From Opitutaceae bacterium (GTDB lineage Bacteria; Verrucomicrobiota; Verrucomicrobiia; Opitutales; Opitutaceae), in the NCBI GenBank assembly GCA_017994935.1, contig JAGOJU010000024.1, positions 1 to 51,016 of the forward strand: 51,016 nucleotides of DNA, in the 5' to 3' direction. This document shows positions 26,117 through 35,403 of the stretch, piece by piece. Both the position numbers and the translations under genes were made by a program. Position 1 is the first letter of the stretch. Each line of letters begins with the position of its first letter. The notes below the pieces were generated by a model, which searched no databases, had not been told where the DNA came from, and saw nothing but the letters and a program-made list of their open reading frames with translations.

Positions 26117-26773
26117 TCAGGTAAGCATCGTTGCAAGGTACTCGATCGCCAGAGGCGGACTCGCGAGAATGGGAACACGTCTGTCCGACTCCGACAGCGT
26201 CTCCACCACGCGCGCCATCGACGCCTGGGCTAGAAGGATCACATCAACCTGCCTGGAAAGATCGCGCAGGGCGGCCGCGACAAGTGCGTCGTGCCTCTCG
26301 GCATCGCCCGACATGAGCGCCTCGAAGGCACCGTCACAGAGACGCGCCGTCAGCTCCACCGCGCTTCCCGCCTTGGCTGCCCGGCGGCGGACAAGATCAG
26401 CCGTCGGATTGAGCGTGGTCGGCAGCGTGGCAATGACCCCGATGCGACGACCCGCCTGCACGGCGCGGTCGGCCATCGGCTGGTCCACACGCAGCACCGG
26501 CACCCGCACCGACGGCGCGGCCGCCTCGACAGCGGGGCCGATCGAGGAGCAGGTGACAAGTATGCAGTCGGCCCCGCCCGAAGCCGCAGAGCCGATGTAG
26601 GCTGCGACACGCGCAGCGATATCCTCCGTGATTCCACCCCTGGCTCCGATCTGACGGACGAGGCTGTCGTCAACAATGTTGAAGGTCTCCACCGCCGGCA
26701 GCCTCGCCTTCGTGAGCTGCTGGAACACCGGGACAAGCGTCGCCGACGTATGAATGAGTGCGAGGGTTTTCAT
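26117..26773 (-). CDS. Asp/Glu racemase-family protein lacking the second catalytic Cys
   Basis: The 218-aa protein has the Asp/Glu/hydantoin racemase fold: an N-terminal strand (TLALIHTSATLVPVF), the first catalytic site ADCILVTCSSIGP with Cys75, and the second site region VDVILLAQASMARVV. Racemases usually have a second Cys in the phrase LGCAGMA or LGCTH. Here the aligned position (residue 183) is Gln, so two-base racemisation is unlikely. Relatives with one Cys include decarboxylases and isomerases such as arylmalonate decarboxylase and maleate isomerase. It lies 50 nt after the DUF1537 kinase in the operon. A role as isomerase, lactonase-like or decarboxylating enzyme on a branched acid intermediate is inference. 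Confidence 0.8.
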   Translation of the reverse strand: MKTLALIHTSATLVPVFQQLTKARLPAVETFNIVDDSLVRQIGARGGITEDIAARVAAYIGSAASGGADCILVTCSSIGPAVEAAAPSVRVPVLRVDQPMADRAVQAGRRIGVIATLPTTLNPTADLVRRRAAKAGSAVELTARLCDGAFEALMSGDAERHDALVAAALRDLSRQVDVILLAQASMARVVETLSESDRRVPILASPPLAIEYLATMLT

Positions 26774-26823
26774 TTTTATCTGGAAGTCACTGGGATCTGA
26801 CGTGTCAACCGGGACCGAGAGGC

Positions 26824-28128
26824 CTAGGAGATGCTACGCTCCGGTATTCGCAGGCCGGCAATTGCACCCTCGGCCACCTGGCTGAAATACCCGGGGGCGC
26901 CCACCTGCCCGCCCTTGAAGTTCACAGTCAATCCGTCGACGGGTGACCCCGGTGCTCGCGCCCGGCAGAGGGGCGCACCGGGGACAAGCGGCGAGAACAC
27001 TTCCAGGGACTCGATACCCAGCGCGCGTGCAGCATAGCTGGACGTATCGCCCCCCGCGACCACAAAACGACGGACGCCAGTGGCCGCGATCGCAGCCCGG
27101 GCCAGTCTCCCGAGTCCGGCTCCAATCGTTTCAGCCAGGACACTCGCGCCCGCGTATCCCATGTGCGTACAGGCGATGACATGCTTTCCTTTGCGAAGTC
27201 CCTCACATACCTGTGCAAGCGAACCAGGTGAATCCGGAACACCCGGCTCCAGGGAGATCACTTCAAATCCGTTTCCACGGGCCCATTCAATCTGCCCGGC
27301 CGTGACCGCGGAGCAACTCCCGGAAACAACCAGCAACGGCCCCTGCGATTCCGGGCGTGGAAATCCGGACGGTGGCGTCAATGTCCCCTGCCCCGACCAG
27401 TGGAAGCACAGGGCCGTGCCTACGCCGGACGAGCCTACAACAAATCTCACGGGACCCGGCAGGCTGTCGAGAAGCGCACCCGCGCGGTGGAGATGCCCGT
27501 CATTCAATCCGTCGATCACTATGATCCTGTCGCCGGTTTCCTGCAGCGTCGCAAACGCCGCTGCGGCATCCTGCTCGAGAGCCCTAAAATCAAGCAACCC
27601 TGTCGTCAGTTTTGTCTGCCGGGATAGATGAACACGCAGATCCGCCTCCGTCATCGGCGTCACCGGATGCCTGCTGATGGACGGATGGCGGTCGAGCCTG
27701 TGGATCGACCCCTCGCTTCCTATGCCGAATCGCGCAAAAAGATTTCCGAACGCGCAATAGCGTCCCAGCGCCGGAGCCGCAACGAGCACCGGCACAACGC
27801 CACGCTCGAAGACCTCCGCCCCAATCTCGATCGCACGCCCGATGCTTCCCACCGTCGGTGAAGAGTCGAAGGTCGAGCAGACCTTGTAGTGCACGTGACG
27901 CGGGGACAACGCCCGCAGCGACCGGAAGGAGGGAAGCAATTCCCTTTCCATCGCATCGGGACCGAGCGAGCGTGTCAGGCCGGCCACACCGATCGCATCG
28001 AGGCCCCGGCAATCTTCCGTGGACGGCACGCGCAGGAAGAGCCTCGTTTTCAAACCGGCGCGCGCGAGGGATTCGAGCGCATCGGTCGCACCCGTGAAAT
28101 CGTCGGCGAGATAGGCAAGTCGAAGCAT
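26824..28128 (-). CDS. DUF1537 four-carbon acid sugar kinase family (3-oxo-isoapionate-kinase-like context)
   Basis: ATP-dependent kinase of sugar acids. The N-terminal domain signature LADDFTGATDALESLARAGL is at residues 7-26, HYKVCSTFDSSPTVGSIGRA at about 99-118, and the nucleotide-binding C-terminal part has VVAGGDTSSYAARALGIESL. Known members phosphorylate threonate, erythronate, denovan-type acids or 3-oxo-isoapionate (OiaK of D-apionate catabolism). It starts 3 nt after the stop of the RuBisCO-like gene, so the two are translationally linked. The usual partners of threonate/erythronate kinases (class II aldolase, PdxA2) are absent. This favours an acid handled by the RuBisCO-like protein. 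Confidence 0.85.
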   Translation of the reverse strand: MLRLAYLADDFTGATDALESLARAGLKTRLFLRVPSTEDCRGLDAIGVAGLTRSLGPDAMERELLPSFRSLRALSPRHVHYKVCSTFDSSPTVGSIGRAIEIGAEVFERGVVPVLVAAPALGRYCAFGNLFARFGIGSEGSIHRLDRHPSISRHPVTPMTEADLRVHLSRQTKLTTGLLDFRALEQDAAAAFATLQETGDRIIVIDGLNDGHLHRAGALLDSLPGPVRFVVGSSGVGTALCFHWSGQGTLTPPSGFPRPESQGPLLVVSGSCSAVTAGQIEWARGNGFEVISLEPGVPDSPGSLAQVCEGLRKGKHVIACTHMGYAGASVLAETIGAGLGRLARAAIAATGVRRFVVAGGDTSSYAARALGIESLEVFSPLVPGAPLCRARAPGSPVDGLTVNFKGGQVGAPGYFSQVAEGAIAGLRIPERSIS

Positions 28129-28131
28129 GAC

Positions 28132-29376
28132 TCAGGACCGGCCGAACCGGGCGACGGATTTCGCCAATTCCGGATACTTGGAGGCGGCCTCCGATTGCGT
28201 CAGGCCTTCAACGGCGGCCTCCCACCATTTCCTGAGCGCCCGCACGCCGGCAGCCGGACCGTCGGGATGCGCCTGGATCCCGCCCCCGGCCATGTAGAGC
28301 AGATCGAGGGTTCGCGTGCGCCGCCAGGTCTCGGGCGCTTGCCCGCCCCATTGTCCCGATGAAACCACAGGTAGCACCGGGCGCCCCATGGGCTCCGCTG
28401 CCAGGCAGGAGGCGATTGATCGCACCACGTGGTCGTCCGGTTCCCAGAACTTGTTCGCCAGGCCATTGACGTGGAGCTGATCCACACCGGCGAGCCGCCA
28501 GAGCTTCTGGTAGGCGGGAAATTCCATGCCCAGCATCGGGTGGCGGTTGAGCATGCCCCAGCCGTTGCGGTGACCGTGGATTGCGAGCTGACCACGATCG
28601 CAGATCTTCTTCACGGCGCTGAGACCCACGCTGTTGATGCTGAGCATGACGCAGGTTCCGCCGGCGCTTAAGACCTTGTCGTAGTGCCGCTGCATCGGGT
28701 CGTTCTCATCACTGATGTTGAACGCATACATCGCCTTCCTTCCGGTCCGCTCGGCATGGCGGTTGATCACCCGCATGACCGCATCGACCCGTTCGTCGAA
28801 GGGAGAATGCGGAGGATTGGCCAGCAACTCGTCGTCCTTGAGAAAATCGATTCCTGCTCCGACAAGTTCGTCCACCATCGCGGCGGTTTGCACAGGGGTG
28901 AGACCGATGCTCGGTTTGATTATCGTACCGATGATCGGCCGGCCCGTCACGCCGGTGAGTTTCCTGCACCCCGCTACGCCAAACGCGGGGCCGCGGAAAC
29001 CGGTCGTGAATCCCGACGGAACGTCGAATTCGAGCAGCTTGATTCCGGAGAATTGGGCGAGTTCGTAGAGATTTCCCTGCAGGGTGGAAACCAGCGTGGG
29101 CAGGTTTGCACCCACGTTCTCGACCGGCCACGACACGACGATCTCGGCGCGATGGTAGATCGATGCGGGAGGGCGGCCTGTCGGGATCGAGGGCTCGGTG
29201 ACGGAATCGCGCAGCGTGACAGATTCGACGCGTGCCGCGAAACGTGCCTTCAGTTCCGCCGTTTCGCCCGGCACGGCCACAAAGGTGCCGGAGGACTGCT
29301 CTCCCGCGAGAATGGCTGCGGCCTGCGCGACAGGGAGCGACGTCTCGATCAGATAGGTGGCGGAAAAGCGGTTCAT
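28132..29376 (-). CDS. RuBisCO-like protein (form IV, apionate-pathway type)
   Basis: Homologue of the RuBisCO large subunit, 414 aa, shorter than true RuBisCO (about 470). Catalytic residues appear retained: Lys154 in GTIIKPSIGLT (spinach Lys175), Lys180-Asp-Asp-Glu183 in FLKDDELLANPPHSPFDERV (the Lys201 carbamate and metal ligands), HGHR at 268-271 and Lys309 in NGLANKFWEPDD (loop 6). SSGQWGGQAPETW (Ser379 region) and GGGIQAHPDGPAAGVRAL (phosphate site) are also present. The SGQWGGQAP and HPDGPAAG phrases are, to my knowledge, typical of proteins near the OiaX/OiaT decarboxylase and transcarboxylase-hydrolase group, not of MtnW. The start at 29376 drops an unlikely upstream extension. It lies beside a DUF1537 kinase that would make its phosphorylated beta-keto acid substrate. 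Confidence 0.88.
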   Translation of the reverse strand: MNRFSATYLIETSLPVAQAAAILAGEQSSGTFVAVPGETAELKARFAARVESVTLRDSVTEPSIPTGRPPASIYHRAEIVVSWPVENVGANLPTLVSTLQGNLYELAQFSGIKLLEFDVPSGFTTGFRGPAFGVAGCRKLTGVTGRPIIGTIIKPSIGLTPVQTAAMVDELVGAGIDFLKDDELLANPPHSPFDERVDAVMRVINRHAERTGRKAMYAFNISDENDPMQRHYDKVLSAGGTCVMLSINSVGLSAVKKICDRGQLAIHGHRNGWGMLNRHPMLGMEFPAYQKLWRLAGVDQLHVNGLANKFWEPDDHVVRSIASCLAAEPMGRPVLPVVSSGQWGGQAPETWRRTRTLDLLYMAGGGIQAHPDGPAAGVRALRKWWEAAVEGLTQSEAASKYPELAKSVARFGRS

Positions 29377-29434
29377 GCGTTGGCGGGGAAATCCGAAGAG
29401 GCAGGTCAACGATCGAAGACGCCGAATCCCTGGC

Positions 29435-30751
29435 TCACGTGCGCGAGCGCTCCGCCGCGATCTGCTCCAGCGATTTTCCAGAGGTGTCAGGCATAAAGAA
29501 GAATCCGACCGCACCGCTGACCACGAGAAAGAGCGTCAGCATGAGCGCGAGCGCGTGGAAATTAGGATTCTGGTCATCGATCAGCATCGGGGCGACAAAA
29601 CTCCAGACTCCGAGCAGCACCCGGGCGGCGCCGAAGGTGATTCCCTGGGCGGTGCCACGCTGCAGGGTGGGAAATAGCTCCTGGCTGAAAACCTTGTAGA
29701 AAGCCTCACCCGCAAGGGCGGCGCCGACCCCGAACAGGATGGTGTTGGCGAAGACTGTCGGCACCGTGTACGGCACGAACATGAGCATGCCCCATGCGGT
29801 GATCTGAAGAATCGAGCCGACACCCCAAAGCCATTTTCTGGTCGAGAAACTACGGTCGGCCAACGGCATGAACAGGAAAACCGTGGCCAGCATCGTGCAA
29901 AGAAATGAGAGGCTCGCCAGTCCCGTGCCCACGGCCTGTGCATGGGTTTCGCTGACATCCCTGCCCCCGAGAAGCACCCGGTTGAAATACGCGCCAAACG
30001 CGCCGACGGTACCCGCGGTGAGGTTCCAGAAAAGATAGATGGTGCCGGTCCAGATCATCGCCCGGATGTTGGACGGCGACAGGAGTGCGGAAACCTGCTC
30101 CCGCGCGGTTGCAGCGGCAGCCTTCCACCGTGCGGACTCTGCGAGGCCGCGGCGCAATGCCCAGGTGACTAGTGAGACCACAAAAAGGTGGAGAAACAGG
30201 ATCCGGTTGCCCAGCAGTCCAAGGGGAGCAAGTGCCATGGCCATCCAAAGCACGACGGACGGTCCCAGGCACCAGGCGACCTGCGTGAAGCCCAGCAGTT
30301 TTCCCCGCGCTCGGGCCGGAGCAAATTCACCCACAAGAGCCAGCGAGGTCGGCACATCCGCGCCCACCGCAACGCCAACAACAAAGGTGCCAGCGAAGAG
30401 CATGCTCGCATTGGCGGACAGGGCGATGCACAGGATGCCCGCGGCATAGACGAGCAGGTCCCACTGGTAGATGCGCTTCCGACCGAGTTTGTCCCCCAGC
30501 CATCCGCCGGCAAATGCGCCCAGTGCACAGCCAATGGCATTGGGGCCGATCGCCTGGAGAGCACCGATGCTCCCCTTGCCCAGGTGGAACTTCTCCTGGA
30601 ATGCCGCGAGACTTGCCGCGAGCGCCACGATCGAACCGGCGTCAAGGTAGGATGCCATGCCGGCGAGGGCCGACCATTTCCATTGTTGTTTCGTGACAGT
30701 CGAGTCGTCAGCGCCGGCGGGAGCCGAGGGGGAAACGGGGGATTCGCTCAT
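29435..30751 (-). CDS. MFS sugar/organic solute transporter
   Basis: Twelve-helix major facilitator, 438 aa, cytoplasmic membrane. Features: the A-like motif GGWLGDKLGRKRIYQWDLLV between helices 2 and 3, DVPTSLALVGEFAPARARGK (sugar-porter-like PESPR-region analogue) after helix 4, and the helix 6-7 cytoplasmic loop with RGLAESARWK. FFMPDTSGKSLEQI near the C-terminus matches the PET(K/R)G motif of sugar porters. It lies in the middle of the branched-sugar operon, 42 nt after GH127, so it probably imports the sugar or acid released by that enzyme. Confidence 0.85.
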   Translation of the reverse strand: MSESPVSPSAPAGADDSTVTKQQWKWSALAGMASYLDAGSIVALAASLAAFQEKFHLGKGSIGALQAIGPNAIGCALGAFAGGWLGDKLGRKRIYQWDLLVYAAGILCIALSANASMLFAGTFVVGVAVGADVPTSLALVGEFAPARARGKLLGFTQVAWCLGPSVVLWMAMALAPLGLLGNRILFLHLFVVSLVTWALRRGLAESARWKAAAATAREQVSALLSPSNIRAMIWTGTIYLFWNLTAGTVGAFGAYFNRVLLGGRDVSETHAQAVGTGLASLSFLCTMLATVFLFMPLADRSFSTRKWLWGVGSILQITAWGMLMFVPYTVPTVFANTILFGVGAALAGEAFYKVFSQELFPTLQRGTAQGITFGAARVLLGVWSFVAPMLIDDQNPNFHALALMLTLFLVVSGAVGFFFMPDTSGKSLEQIAAERSRT

Positions 30752-30793
30752 GATTTTTTGGGGGATGAACAGGGATGACGGGAAAACAGAAGC

Positions 30794-32887
30794 TCAGCGG
30801 GACGGCATCCAGACGGTCATTTCGGTGTCACCCCGGTTGCCCCAGGCATAGTAGGGGACGGCCTTGATCCGCACCGTCGCGGGTGCACGTGCGCCGACTT
30901 CGCGATAGAGTTCGCGGTCATTCCAATCCGCACGCTGCAGAGCCAGCGCATCAAACGAAAGCGTCACCAGCGACGCCCCTGCGATGCTCTCGCGCTTCGC
31001 AGCGAAAGCGGAGGGTTTATCAAGATTCACGACAACATCCTTCAGCCGGACGCCTGCGGGCAGGTCATTCGACTCCACGCAATAGACAAGCGGCCCACAC
31101 TTGAGGGCCACCTGACCGAGAGTCTCCTCAACGAGCGGGTTCGCCTCCCAGAGTGTCGGCTTGAAGGCCATGTTGAAGTCCACGGCGTCCCCAACTTTCC
31201 AGATGCGTTTCACCTCAGCGTAAGTTCCCGGACTGAGCTTGTCAGGGGATGGTCTGCCATTGACGCTGAGTGTAGCGCCATCGCGCAGCCAGCCCGGCAC
31301 ACGGAGCTTGAGAGTGACTTCGGTGGCGGGAGCCTGCTCGACAACGAGCCTCACCGCGCCGTTCCACGGATAGTCCGTTTCCTGTCGCAGCCTGATGCGC
31401 TGTCCGCTCCCCGCCCACACGGTATCGAGGGTGCTTGCGCCATAGAGGTTCACCCAGATGGTTCCGGGTGAAAGTGCGTAGACATAGTTGTGCGCCTCGG
31501 CGATCGTCCTGACCACGTTCGGAGGACAGCAGAAGCTGACCGGAATGTTCGCCTCGCGTGTGCGTGACCAACGCATCGGCCAGTGGAAGTCATGCAGCTT
31601 CCTAAGCGCATTGACGTAGAAGTAGTCCTTGCCGTCGAGACTGATTCCAGGGAGCACGCCGTTGTAGAGCGTCTGCTCGAACAGATCCGCGTAGGTGGCG
31701 TCGCCCGTTATGACGAGCTGCCGCCAGATCCACATGCCGTAGCCAATGGTCGCGCAGGTTTCGTTGTATGCCGTGAGATTGGGCAACTGGTAGTCGCGTC
31801 CATAGGCCTGATGGATCGTCTTGATCGAAGCGTGCTGCGTGTAGTCGACGCCGTCCGGCGATGCCCCGTCGTAGATGGCTCCGGTCATTCCAGTGATGTA
31901 GAGCTTCCGATCGGCCACGTTGTCGGAAATTGAGGCGAGGGTCCTGAGCAGTGAGGAGTCACCATTCTCGGTGAAGACGTCGGCCACCCCCGCATAAAGA
32001 TAGTTCGCGCGAACCGCATGACCGACTGCCTGGGTCATTTTCCTGAAAGGCATACGGTCCTGGTTCTGATCCGAACCCACCTCAGGTGGCACCAGGCTGC
32101 GGATCTCGACAAGCTGCCTCCCGAGTTCGAGGTACCTGGGATCACGCGTGGTTCGGTAGAGTTCGACGACACCCATGTAGTGGGACGGACAGATCGCGTT
32201 GCGGGCAAGTTCCTCCGGCTTCTCCCTGCACAGGCGCTCGATGTAGTCGGCGGCCTTGCGGGCGAGGTCGAGCATGCTTGTCTTGCCGGTGATCCGGTAA
32301 TGCACGCACGCTGCGGTGATGAGGTGACCCATGTTGTAGGTCTCGAAATGCTCGCGATCAGCAAACTCCTTCGCCTTTACGCCCGCGCGCTGCGGGATGA
32401 TCGTCTGCGTGTGAAGATAGCCATCCTCCCGCTGGGCCTTGGCGATGACTGCAATGATCCCGTCCATCTGCCGGTCCAGCGCGGGATCGCGGGTGATCGC
32501 ATAAACCTGGGCGAGCGCCTCGAACCATTTCAGGAAATCCCCGTCATTGAAGGGCGGGCCGAAAAATTCGCCCTTCGCCTTGCCCGCCGCGATCAGGTAA
32601 TTTTCCCAGGCATGACTCGCCTTGGCATCGCTCAGGATCCCCCACATGTGCGGCACCATGGTGGTGCGGCAGACCTCAAATCGCTCGCCGAGAAGTCCGC
32701 CGTCCCATTTCACATCACCAAGATCGGGCATGTACATGACCGCGTGCGGCGATCGGACCGTATCGACAAGGGACCTTTCGCCGGCACGGACCAGCATGCA
32801 CGTCATCGCTGCAAACAGCAGACAGGCAGGCCTCACGGCCAGCAGGATGGGCGGCAAGCAGCGGGGGGATGTTTCGGTGGTATTCAT
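30794..32887 (-). CDS. Secreted GH127 glycosidase (beta-L-arabinofuranosidase/aceric-acid hydrolase family)
   Basis: The 697-aa enzyme has an N-terminal signal (ILLAVRPACLLFAAMTCM) and an (alpha/alpha)6 catalytic domain. The thiol/zinc active site typical of GH127 is present: YNETCATIG near residue 373 (Glu and Cys ligands) and FCCPPNVVRT near residue 452, whose Cys pair includes the nucleophile in characterised members. Family activities are beta-L-arabinofuranosidase and, for a rhamnogalacturonan-II enzyme of Bacteroides, L-aceric acid release. The start ATG at 32887 overlaps the FGGY kinase stop by 4 nt (ATGA). It is the only secreted hydrolase inside the operon and so the best clue to the substrate. 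Confidence 0.9.
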   Translation of the reverse strand: MNTTETSPRCLPPILLAVRPACLLFAAMTCMLVRAGERSLVDTVRSPHAVMYMPDLGDVKWDGGLLGERFEVCRTTMVPHMWGILSDAKASHAWENYLIAAGKAKGEFFGPPFNDGDFLKWFEALAQVYAITRDPALDRQMDGIIAVIAKAQREDGYLHTQTIIPQRAGVKAKEFADREHFETYNMGHLITAACVHYRITGKTSMLDLARKAADYIERLCREKPEELARNAICPSHYMGVVELYRTTRDPRYLELGRQLVEIRSLVPPEVGSDQNQDRMPFRKMTQAVGHAVRANYLYAGVADVFTENGDSSLLRTLASISDNVADRKLYITGMTGAIYDGASPDGVDYTQHASIKTIHQAYGRDYQLPNLTAYNETCATIGYGMWIWRQLVITGDATYADLFEQTLYNGVLPGISLDGKDYFYVNALRKLHDFHWPMRWSRTREANIPVSFCCPPNVVRTIAEAHNYVYALSPGTIWVNLYGASTLDTVWAGSGQRIRLRQETDYPWNGAVRLVVEQAPATEVTLKLRVPGWLRDGATLSVNGRPSPDKLSPGTYAEVKRIWKVGDAVDFNMAFKPTLWEANPLVEETLGQVALKCGPLVYCVESNDLPAGVRLKDVVVNLDKPSAFAAKRESIAGASLVTLSFDALALQRADWNDRELYREVGARAPATVRIKAVPYYAWGNRGDTEMTVWMPSR

Positions 32888-34362
32888 GACGCTAGCATGG
32901 AACGAAGAGCATGGGACCAGGCTTTGTGAAGCACGGCGACCTGATCCTGAGTCGCGCAGGGAGCATAGACGGTTTCTGCATGGGGGATCCGGGCCAGGTC
33001 CGCGATGGATCCATGCAAGCCGAGCCCAAGCTGCCCTGCAAGCACCGCACCAAGGGGCGAACAATCCCGCATGCGGGAGACCCGCAGTTCGGTGCCACCC
33101 AGATCCGCGGTCAGTTGCATCAGGAAACTGCTCGCCGTCGGACCGCCATCCGCATGCACCGCCCCTGACGGGAGGCCGGCAACACGGCGCAGCGAATCCA
33201 GGGCATCCCTCACCTGAAAGGCAATGGACTCGAATGCTGCGCGCGCCACGTGACGACGGTCGCTCGCACTGGTCAATCCCGTGATCGCGGCCCGGGCATC
33301 CGGGCGCCAATGGGGAAGACCCAGACCATTGAAGGCCGGCAGAAGATGAACGCCAGCCGAGTCAGGAACCGCCATGGCAAGCTGTTCGAGTTCGGACACG
33401 TCGGGCATTCCCAGATTGTCGCGCAGCCACGTGAGCGTCGATGCCGACGAGATGATGATGCCCTCAAGCGCGTAGGTGGGCATCCCCCTATGCACCCACG
33501 CGAGGGCGGTGAGGATTCCGTTGTCCATCGTGCGGGTCTTCGATCCGATGTTGAGGAGCACGGAGGACCCGGTGCCGAAAGTGATCTTCGCCGAACCCGG
33601 GAAAATGCACCGCTGGGCGAGCAGCGAGGCCTGTGAGTCGCCCATCACCCCACGAATCGGCAGCGGCTGCGACAGCATGCCATCGAGGGTCGTCTCGCCA
33701 AACTGTTCCGAACTCTCCCTCACTTCCGGCAGAGCGCGACGGGGCACATCCCAGAGCGCACAAAGCGTGTCGTCCCACTGCAGGGCATGGATGTCGAAAA
33801 GAAGCGTGCGGCTCGCGTTGGTGTGATCGGTGGCAAACACCCTCCCCGCCGTCAGCCGGTGGACAAGGTAGGCATCCATCGTCCCGACGAGTGCGCTTCC
33901 GTCGGCAAGTTTCCTGCGCAGGTCGAGATTGTCCCACACAAGCCACTGGAGTTTCGATCCCGAGAAATAGGGATCCAGCCTGAGTCCGGTCTTCCGGCGG
34001 ACCAGCGCCTCCGCACCCGAATGGCGGTGGGCGGAGCAGAACGGATCGCCCCGCCGGCACTGCCAGACGATCGCGGGCGCCAGGGGGCGTCCGCTGGCGC
34101 GATCGAAAACCACCACCGTCTCGCGCTGATTCGCGATCGAAAGCGAGACGATCCCTTTTCGTTTCCGCGAATGCCGGCGAAGCAGGTTCCGCAACACCTC
34201 CAGCGTATTCCGCCAGATTTCCTCCGCATCGTGCTCCACCCAGCCGGGATGCGGATAGTGCTGCCGGTGTTCGCGCGACTCCCGATCCACGGGCACGCCG
34301 TCGTGATCGAAGAGCAGTGCCTTCGTGGCGGAGGTGCTTTGGTCGATGGCGAGAAAATGCAT
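32884..34362 (-). CDS. FGGY-family carbohydrate kinase, glycerol-kinase-like
   Basis: Sugar/polyol kinase of 492 aa. The N-terminal phosphate-binding loop is AIDQSTSATKALLFD. GlpK-type phrases are strong: SIANQRETVVVFDRASGRPL, AIVWQCRRGDPFC, TGLRLDPYFSGSKLQWLV, DHTNASRTLLFDI and GDSQASLLAQ. ITFGTGSSVLLN and HADGGPTASSFLMQ complete the actin-like ATPase core. The context (split transketolase, isomerase) suggests a keto-sugar substrate such as apulose rather than glycerol. That is inference; plain glycerol, erythrulose or xylulose remain possible. It follows the transketolase C-half by 21 nt. Confidence 0.87.
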   Translation of the reverse strand: MHFLAIDQSTSATKALLFDHDGVPVDRESREHRQHYPHPGWVEHDAEEIWRNTLEVLRNLLRRHSRKRKGIVSLSIANQRETVVVFDRASGRPLAPAIVWQCRRGDPFCSAHRHSGAEALVRRKTGLRLDPYFSGSKLQWLVWDNLDLRRKLADGSALVGTMDAYLVHRLTAGRVFATDHTNASRTLLFDIHALQWDDTLCALWDVPRRALPEVRESSEQFGETTLDGMLSQPLPIRGVMGDSQASLLAQRCIFPGSAKITFGTGSSVLLNIGSKTRTMDNGILTALAWVHRGMPTYALEGIIISSASTLTWLRDNLGMPDVSELEQLAMAVPDSAGVHLLPAFNGLGLPHWRPDARAAITGLTSASDRRHVARAAFESIAFQVRDALDSLRRVAGLPSGAVHADGGPTASSFLMQLTADLGGTELRVSRMRDCSPLGAVLAGQLGLGLHGSIADLARIPHAETVYAPCATQDQVAVLHKAWSHALRSMLAS

Positions 34363-34383
34363 GAGGCGGAACGGATCCCGTTA

Positions 34384-35403
34384 TCAGCAGGCGCCTGAGG
34401 CGCGCCCGCTCATCAGTTCACGGGCGGTTGCAGCGAGCCCCTCCATGGAAATTCCGTAGTGCCGGAAGATATCCGCCTGCGCGCCGGTGACAGTATCCTC
34501 GTCGGGTATTCCGACACACCGGAATGCAGGTCTGACCCCCGCTGTGAGAAGCACAGCCGCGACCGCCTCACCCAGGCCGCCATGGACCATGTGCTCCTCA
34601 ACGGTGATGACAGCGCGACACTCCCTGCCCGCCGCGAGGACGGCCGAAACATCGAGAGGCTTCACTGTATGGACGCTGACGACACGCGCCGATACTCCCG
34701 ATTCCGCGAGCCATGCCGCCGCGAGCAGCGCGTGCACCACGGTTTCGCCGTTTGCCAGAAAGGCAACATCGTGCCCGTCGCGCAGCGTGACTGCCCTACC
34801 CGCTTCAAGACGCGCACCGGCCGGAGAGACATCCCACATTGGCGCCTTGCCGAAACGCAGGAAGACGGGATGAGCCGCAACCGCAGCGAATCGCACGGCT
34901 TCACGTGTCTCCGGGTTGTCCGCAGGCGCGATGATCGTGATATTGCTGATCGCCCGTAACGCAGCAAAATCATGCAGCGAGTGGTGGGTCGAACCGAGCG
35001 CGCCGTAACTGACGCCTGCGCTGATGCCTACAAGCACGCCGGGGACATCGGAGTAGCAAAGGTCGTTCTTGATCTGCTCGAGCGAGCGGGCGGTGAGAAA
35101 ACACGAGGGTGACACCCCAAACGCCTTTTTTCCGCAGGCGGCGAGGCCGGCCGTGATTCCGACAAGGTTCTGCTCGGCAATTCCCACCTCGATGATCTGC
35201 CTCGGAAGCGCCTTGCCAAACGGCGCGAGTTTCCCCGAGCCACGCGAATCCGAGGTGACCGCCACGACAGACCGGTCAACCGTGGCGAGTTCCTGGAGCG
35301 TATCGGCAAACACCTCAAGGTTTGCTCGGCCTGGCTTCAATCCGAGTTTCCCGATCATGGCCCGGGCCTCGGGTGAAAACATAGAGGGCGCAGGTGCACT
35401 CAT
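34384..35403 (-). CDS. Transketolase C-terminal subunit (pyrimidine-binding and C-terminal domains)
   Basis: Second half of a split transketolase, 339 aa. The pyrimidine-binding domain begins ADTLQELATVDRSVVAVTSD and carries the catalytic Glu77 in EVGIAEQNLVGITAGLAACG, which protonates the aminopyrimidine of thiamine diphosphate. GALGSTHHSLHDFAALRAI supplies substrate-binding His residues. The C-terminal Rossmann-like domain includes VEEHMVHGGLGEAVAAVL. It must pair with the N-half, encoded immediately upstream with a 4-nt ATGA overlap. Split transketolases are used by D-apulose-4-phosphate and sulfofructose pathways as well as in archaeal pentose metabolism. Confidence 0.9.
   Translation of the reverse strand: MSAPAPSMFSPEARAMIGKLGLKPGRANLEVFADTLQELATVDRSVVAVTSDSRGSGKLAPFGKALPRQIIEVGIAEQNLVGITAGLAACGKKAFGVSPSCFLTARSLEQIKNDLCYSDVPGVLVGISAGVSYGALGSTHHSLHDFAALRAISNITIIAPADNPETREAVRFAAVAAHPVFLRFGKAPMWDVSPAGARLEAGRAVTLRDGHDVAFLANGETVVHALLAAAWLAESGVSARVVSVHTVKPLDVSAVLAAGRECRAVITVEEHMVHGGLGEAVAAVLLTAGVRPAFRCVGIPDEDTVTGAQADIFRHYGISMEGLAATARELMSGRASGAC

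Noticed and set aside
28132..29376. Methionine-salvage enolase (MtnW)
   Set aside because: No other methionine-salvage genes are nearby and the SGQWGGQAP/HPDGPAAG phrases and retained catalytic set fit the apionate-type group better.
32884..34362. Ordinary glycerol kinase (glpK)
   Set aside because: Sequence is GlpK-like, but no glycerol facilitator, glycerol-3-phosphate dehydrogenase or regulator is nearby, and the operon is otherwise for sugars. I therefore did not assign the symbol.
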